Shown: in pieces, positions 59,928 through 64,000 of the stretch
Layout: every line of letters begins with the position of its first letter
How positions within the stretch are numbered: position 1 is the first letter of the stretch
Assembly: GCA_000648925.1 (NCBI GenBank)
Contig: JFHF01000032.1
Span: forward strand, 1 to 64,000
Direction: 5' to 3'
DNA length: 64,000 bases
From: Caballeronia jiangsuensis
Lineage (GTDB): Bacteria > Pseudomonadota > Gammaproteobacteria > Burkholderiales > Burkholderiaceae
Translations under genes and position numbers: made by a program
Notes under the pieces: generated by a model
What the model saw: only the letters and a program-made list of their open reading frames with translations
The model's database searches: none
Told to the model about the DNA's origin: nothing

Positions 59928-62900
59928 TCAACGATAGCGCAGGTCGAGCGTGAACGGGAATTCGAGGCTGCGTTTGCGGGCTTCGACATGCATCGCGCCG
60001 GGCGTATGACCCGTCGCGAAGAAACGTGCGCGCCTGCGGCTTTCCGCTTCATACGCGTTGACCGGGAAGGTCTGATAGTTGCGCCCGCCCGGATGCGCGA
60101 CGTGATACTGGCACCCGCCGATCGCGCGTCCCGTCCATGTATCGACGATATCGAACGTGAGCGGCGCATGCGCCTCGATCGTAGGATGCAGGGACGCCGC
60201 CTGCGACCATGCGCGAAAGCGCACGCCCGCGACGTATTCGCTGACGCGCCCCGTCGGTTGCAGCGGCAGCGTCTCGCCGTTCACGGTCACGACATGTCGA
60301 TTGCCATTCAGCCCGAGCACGCGCACTTCGAGACGCTCGACGGACGAGTCCACGAAGCGCACCGTGCCACCGATGGCGCCTTCCTCGCCCATCACATGCC
60401 ACGGTTCGAGCGCATTGCGAATCGTGAGTGCGATGCCGTTGGTATCGTATCCGCCGACCAGCGGGAAACGGAATTCGAAGTGCGGCGCGAACCAGCTTTG
60501 CTCGAATGCGAAGCCTGCTTCGCGCAGTTCGGCGAGCACGTCATCGAAGTCCATCTGCACGAAGGTGCGGAGCATGAAGCGATCATGCAGTTCCGTGCCC
60601 CAGCGCGTGAGGCGCGCGGTATAGGGCGTGTCCCAGAATCGCGCGACGAGCGCGCGCAACAGCAGTTGCTGCACGAGACTCATGCGGGCATGTGGCGGCA
60701 TCTCGAAGCCACGCAGTTCCAGCAGGCCGAGCCTGCCGGTCGGGCCATCGGGCGAATACAGCTTGTCGATGCAGAACTCCGCGCGATGCGTGTTGCCCGT
60801 CACATCGATCAGGATGTTGCGCAGAATGCGGTCGATGAGCCACGGCGGCACGGTCGCACTGTCGCGGCCGCCGAGCAGGTCGAGCTGACGCTGCAATTCG
60901 GCGAACGCGATCTCCAGTTCATAAACCTGATCGTTGCGCGCTTCGTCGACGCGTGGCGCCTGACTGGTCGGACCGATGAACAGGCCCGAGAACAGCATCG
61001 ACAACGATGGATGGTTGTGCCAATAGCGGATGAGGCTCGCGAGCAGATCGGGACGGCGCAGAAAAGGACTGTCGGCAGGCGTCGCGCCACCGAGCACAAA
61101 GTGATTGCCGCCGCCGGTTCCGGTATGGCGACCGTCGAGCATGAACTTCTCCGGGCTCAGATATGACTCGTGCGCCGCGTTATAGAGAAACTCCGTGTGT
61201 TCGACGAGATCGTTCCAGTTCGCCGCCGGATGAATATTCACCTCGATCACGCCAGGGTCGGGCGTGACCTGCAACATCTTGAGGCGCGCATCGCGCGGCG
61301 GCGGATAGCCTTCGACGATGACCGGAATCTTCAGATCGGCGGAGGTCGCTTCGACGGCGGTCAGAAGATCGAGATAGTCGTCGAGCGAGGTAAGCGGCGG
61401 CATGAATACATGCATGAGCTTGTTGCCGTTGCCGAGCTTCTTGAGGGCGTCGGCTTCCGCTTTGGGACCGGCCGCACGCGACGGATCGCGCGCCTCCACG
61501 CACAGCGCGATGCGTGCGATCCAGCCGGCCGATTCGCCTCGTTGCGGCATGCGATCGCGCGATTCACCCGATCCAGGCGCACCCGATCTACCCGATTCAC
61601 CCGATGCTCCGGCGCGCCCCGCCACGCCCGCATCGGCATTTTGCATGCGCGATTCATTATCCAGATCCGCATATTGCATGCGTAATTCAGTCGCCGTGCG
61701 CAACGGCGTGGACGGCGCGAACGGGTCGTGCGTGTGCTGCCACGGGTAATCGCCTTCCGAGACCCACGGCAGCGAGTCGAGCGGCACGCGGTATCCCATC
61801 GGCGAGTCGCCCGGAACCAGGTACATGCGCTCGTCGCGGAAGAACCACGGCCCGCTCACCCATCGCGCCGGCTGCGCCCCTGCGCCTTCTTCACGCGCGA
61901 TCGGCAATGCGTAACCGGTGACAGACGGCAAACCCGCGTCGAACACACGACGCAGGCGGCCGCGTTCCAGTTCGTCGCCGAGACGCGAGTCGAACGGATC
62001 GACGTTCACCGGCAAGCGGCGCTCGCGCCAGAGGTAGTACAGCGTGTCCTCGTACCCCGGTTGAATGTATTTTGAATCCAGCGAAAGCTTGCCCGCGAGA
62101 TGATGCATAAAACGCGCGGCGTCATCCGACGTGTATGACGCGGGCTGACGTTCATCCGCGAAGAGCGCCGGATCGTGCCAGCACGGTTCGCCGTCCGCGC
62201 GCCAGAACAGCGACAGCGCCCAGCGCGGCAATTGCTCGCCCGGATACCACTTGCCCTGTCCGATGTGCAGGAAGCCGCGCGCGCCGTACTGCGCGCGCAG
62301 CTTGTCCATCAGCGAAACAGCGTAGGCGCGCTTGGTCGGGCCGAGCGCGTCGGTGTTCCATTCCGGCTCGTCGCGGTCGCGTACCGACACGTAAGTCGGT
62401 TCGCCGCCCATTGTGAGGCGCACGTCCGATGCGCTCAATTGCGCATCGACCTGCTCGCCCATGCGCAGCACCGCGTCCCAGTCTTCCTCGCTGTACGGCT
62501 TCGTGACGCGCGGCGTTTCGCGCACACGCTCGATCGACATCGCGTGATCGAACTCGACTTCGCATTTTTCCACCGCGCCCGAGACCGGCGCCGCGCTGTC
62601 CGGCTCCGGCGTGCACGCGACGGGAATATGTCCTTCGCCCGCGAGCAGGCCGGACGTCGGATCGAAACCGATCCAGCCCGCGCCCGGCAGAAAGACTTCG
62701 CACCATGCATGCAGATCGGTGAAGTCCACTTCGGTGCCGCTAGGACCATCGAGCGATTTGACATCGGGCGCGAGTTGCAGCAGATAACCCGACACGAAGC
62801 GTGCGGCCAGGCCGAGATGGCGCAGCGTCTCGACGAGCAGCCAGCCCGAATCGCGGCACGAGCCGGCCGCGCTTTCGAGCGTTTCCTCGGGTGTCTGCAC

Positions 62901-63395
62901 ACCCGGCTCCATGCGGATCAGATAACGAATCTCATGGGAAAGCCGCTGATTGAGCGCCACGAGGTAATCCATCGTGGCGCGCGGAGCGCGATCGATACTT
63001 TCGACGAATGCCGCAAAGCGCGGCGTCAGCTCGCACTTGACCATATAGGGCGCGAGATCGTGCAGCAACTCGGGCGCGTATGCAAACGGAAACTTCTCGG
63101 CGGACGGTTCGAGAAAGAAATCGAACGGGTTATACACGGCCATTTCGGCGACGAGATCGACCGTCACCTTGAATTCGCGCGTTTTCTCCGGGAAAACAAG
63201 GCGCGCCTGATAGTTCGCGAACGCGTCCTGCTGCCAGTTGATGAAATGGTCCTCGGGCTCGACGCGCATCGAATACGACACGATCGGCGTACGGCAATGC
63301 GGCGCGGGCCGCAAACGGACAACCTGCGGCGACAGACCGACGAGCCGGTCATAACGATAATGCGTGACATGGTTCAGTGCGACACGAATGGACAC
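59928..63395 (-). CDS. Large DUF2126 protein with an N-terminal transglutaminase domain
   Basis: A 1155-residue protein. The first 280 residues are transglutaminase-like, with Cys in ESAAGSCRDSGWLLVETLRH, His in FTDLHAWCEVFLPG and Asp in GWIGFDPTSG. The remainder is the DUF2126 region, often predicted to be amidoligase/carboxylate-amine-related (TMGGEPTYVSVRDRDEPEWN; RHTGTGGGNHFVLGGATPAD). It is the first gene of the operon, 37 bases before the ATP-grasp gene. A low-complexity stretch interrupts the DUF2126 part near residues 570-620. Confidence 0.88.
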   Translation of the reverse strand: MSIRVALNHVTHYRYDRLVGLSPQVVRLRPAPHCRTPIVSYSMRVEPEDHFINWQQDAFANYQARLVFPEKTREFKVTVDLVAEMAVYNPFDFFLEPSAEKFPFAYAPELLHDLAPYMVKCELTPRFAAFVESIDRAPRATMDYLVALNQRLSHEIRYLIRMEPGVQTPEETLESAAGSCRDSGWLLVETLRHLGLAARFVSGYLLQLAPDVKSLDGPSGTEVDFTDLHAWCEVFLPGAGWIGFDPTSGLLAGEGHIPVACTPEPDSAAPVSGAVEKCEVEFDHAMSIERVRETPRVTKPYSEEDWDAVLRMGEQVDAQLSASDVRLTMGGEPTYVSVRDRDEPEWNTDALGPTKRAYAVSLMDKLRAQYGARGFLHIGQGKWYPGEQLPRWALSLFWRADGEPCWHDPALFADERQPASYTSDDAARFMHHLAGKLSLDSKYIQPGYEDTLYYLWRERRLPVNVDPFDSRLGDELERGRLRRVFDAGLPSVTGYALPIAREEGAGAQPARWVSGPWFFRDERMYLVPGDSPMGYRVPLDSLPWVSEGDYPWQHTHDPFAPSTPLRTATELRMQYADLDNESRMQNADAGVAGRAGASGESGRSGAPGSGESRDRMPQRGESAGWIARIALCVEARDPSRAAGPKAEADALKKLGNGNKLMHVFMPPLTSLDDYLDLLTAVEATSADLKIPVIVEGYPPPRDARLKMLQVTPDPGVIEVNIHPAANWNDLVEHTEFLYNAAHESYLSPEKFMLDGRHTGTGGGNHFVLGGATPADSPFLRRPDLLASLIRYWHNHPSLSMLFSGLFIGPTSQAPRVDEARNDQVYELEIAFAELQRQLDLLGGRDSATVPPWLIDRILRNILIDVTGNTHRAEFCIDKLYSPDGPTGRLGLLELRGFEMPPHARMSLVQQLLLRALVARFWDTPYTARLTRWGTELHDRFMLRTFVQMDFDDVLAELREAGFAFEQSWFAPHFEFRFPLVGGYDTNGIALTIRNALEPWHVMGEEGAIGGTVRFVDSSVERLEVRVLGLNGNRHVVTVNGETLPLQPTGRVSEYVAGVRFRAWSQAASLHPTIEAHAPLTFDIVDTWTGRAIGGCQYHVAHPGGRNYQTFPVNAYEAESRRRARFFATGHTPGAMHVEARKRSLEFPFTLDLRYR
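61540..61690 (-). repeat. Low-complexity insert inside the DUF2126 gene
   Basis: On the minus strand, copies of a unit like GGATCGGGTGAATCG and two copies of a CGCATGCAATATGC/CGCATGCAAAATGC unit encode a Ser/Gly/Arg-rich segment (SRMQNADAGVAGRAGASG and similar). It separates two well-conserved parts of the protein. The repeats could come from slippage. Confidence 0.6.
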
Positions 63396-63556
63396 GCCGG
63401 ACTCCTTTGTTCAATTGACGCCGTGCACGCAACGCGCGCTGCAACGCTTTTTCTGCTCGTCATGGAAAAACGGCCTTTTCGCGGCATGATGATTGCGTCT
63501 ACACCGCCTACAGCGCGCACCGCACATCGCGCGATAACACTTCCACCGACCACACG

Positions 63557-64000
63557 ATGAAGACCTTTCACTGCAACCGTTGCAACCAACTCGTATTCTT
63601 CGAAAACACGCATTGCGAAAACTGCGGCGCGCGGCTCGGTTACGTGCCCGAGATCAATCAGATCAGCGCCTTCGAGGACACCGAAGACGGCCGCTGGCGC
63701 AGCCTTCATCCTCTTGCGAGCGATCTCTTCTACCGGCCGTGCCATAACTACGCGGTCGAAAATGTCTGCAACTGGGTCGTCCCCGCGCCCGATGCCAATA
63801 CGCCCGATACTCTCGATACGCTCTGCTGCTCGTGCCAGTTGACGAGCACCATTCCGAACCTCTCGAATCCGGAGAATCGCGTCTACTGGTATCGCATCGA
63901 AGCCGCCAAGCGCCGCCTGCTGTACACCTTTGCGGAGCTGGGCCTGTCCGTGAAGTCGCGTCAGGAAGATCCCGAACGCGGCCTCGAATTTCAGTTTCTC
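63557..64000 (+). CDS. Zinc-ribbon protein, putative zinc-binding metallopeptidase, 5' part
   Basis: An open frame from ATG 63557 that runs off the window end (148 codons visible). It begins MKTFHCNRCNQLVFFENTHC and continues ENCGARLGYV: two CxxC pairs (residues 6, 9, 20 and 23) form a zinc ribbon. A second pair, CCSCQ, lies near residue 94. The layout matches the COG4307-like family, in which such a ribbon precedes a metallopeptidase domain; that domain would lie outside the window. It diverges from the DUF2126 operon across a 161-base gap. Confidence 0.75.
   Translation, partial: MKTFHCNRCNQLVFFENTHCENCGARLGYVPEINQISAFEDTEDGRWRSLHPLASDLFYRPCHNYAVENVCNWVVPAPDANTPDTLDTLCCSCQLTSTIPNLSNPENRVYWYRIEAAKRRLLYTFAELGLSVKSRQEDPERGLEFQFL

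Overview
The window is high-GC DNA with dense, often overlapping genes. Its content (aryl-polyene pigment locus, PQQ-dependent alcohol dehydrogenase, many acid-catabolism genes, GntR/LysR/PadR regulators) suggests a Burkholderiales bacterium of the Burkholderia/Paraburkholderia/Caballeronia group. That assignment is inference from gene content, not from a marker gene. I saw no rRNA, tRNA, insertion sequence, phage gene or CRISPR array.

Layout. (1) 55-15072: an aryl-polyene/xanthomonadin-type biosynthetic cluster. A leftward arm carries a NodB-like deacetylase, an MMPL exporter, a LolA-like carrier, an LPLAT acyltransferase, an AMP-ligase fused to a dehydratase, and a COG4648-like membrane protein. 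A rightward arm carries an ACP, a ketoreductase, a flavin-dependent halogenase-type protein, an outer-membrane MipA-like protein, PlsC, a methyltransferase, a ketosynthase, a chain-length factor and a hotdog dehydratase. Together they would load an aryl starter, extend it by iterative KS/KR/DH cycles, tailor it, attach it to a lipid and export it. (2) 15045-19173: a UbiE-like methyltransferase, a membrane protein, a flavin reductase, and a PadR (YqjI-like) regulator followed by a siderophore-interacting reductase. (3) 19176-23187: a sugar-acid type module with an enolase-superfamily dehydratase, a LysR regulator and an IlvD/Edd dehydratase. (4) 23279-27042: an exported unknown protein, a diguanylate cyclase, a LysE exporter and an orphan double-glycine leader peptide.

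(5) 27319-33565: the most interesting part. A sigma-54 activator is followed by pqqA, pqqD, a PQQ-dependent alcohol dehydrogenase with the DYD signature of lanthanide enzymes, and a single protein that fuses a XoxJ-like periplasmic binding domain to a XoxG-like cytochrome c. Sequences matching -24/-12 sigma-54 promoters lie before the activator, before pqqA and before the dehydrogenase. pqqB, pqqC and pqqE are absent. (6) 33776-45713: a FUSC membrane protein, then a long leftward catabolic gene set (class V aminotransferase, 2-keto-4-pentenoate hydratase family, FAD/Fe-S dehydrogenase, MFS carrier, enoyl-CoA hydratase, CoA-transferase, 3-hydroxyaspartate-type aldolase). It is probably controlled by the divergent GntR regulator through a perfect palindrome at 44823.

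(7) 45804-55210: mixed genes, including an AlkA-like glycosylase, an NHL-repeat protein, a TetR regulator, a D-2-hydroxyacid dehydrogenase, a Cys/Pro-rich exported repeat protein, a TAXI-type binding protein and a phospholipase-D-like lipoprotein. (8) 55241-64000: an aldo/keto reductase, then a transglutaminase / circularly permuted ATP-grasp + alpha-E / DUF2126 transglutaminase operon, and the start of a zinc-ribbon metallopeptidase-like gene cut by the window end.
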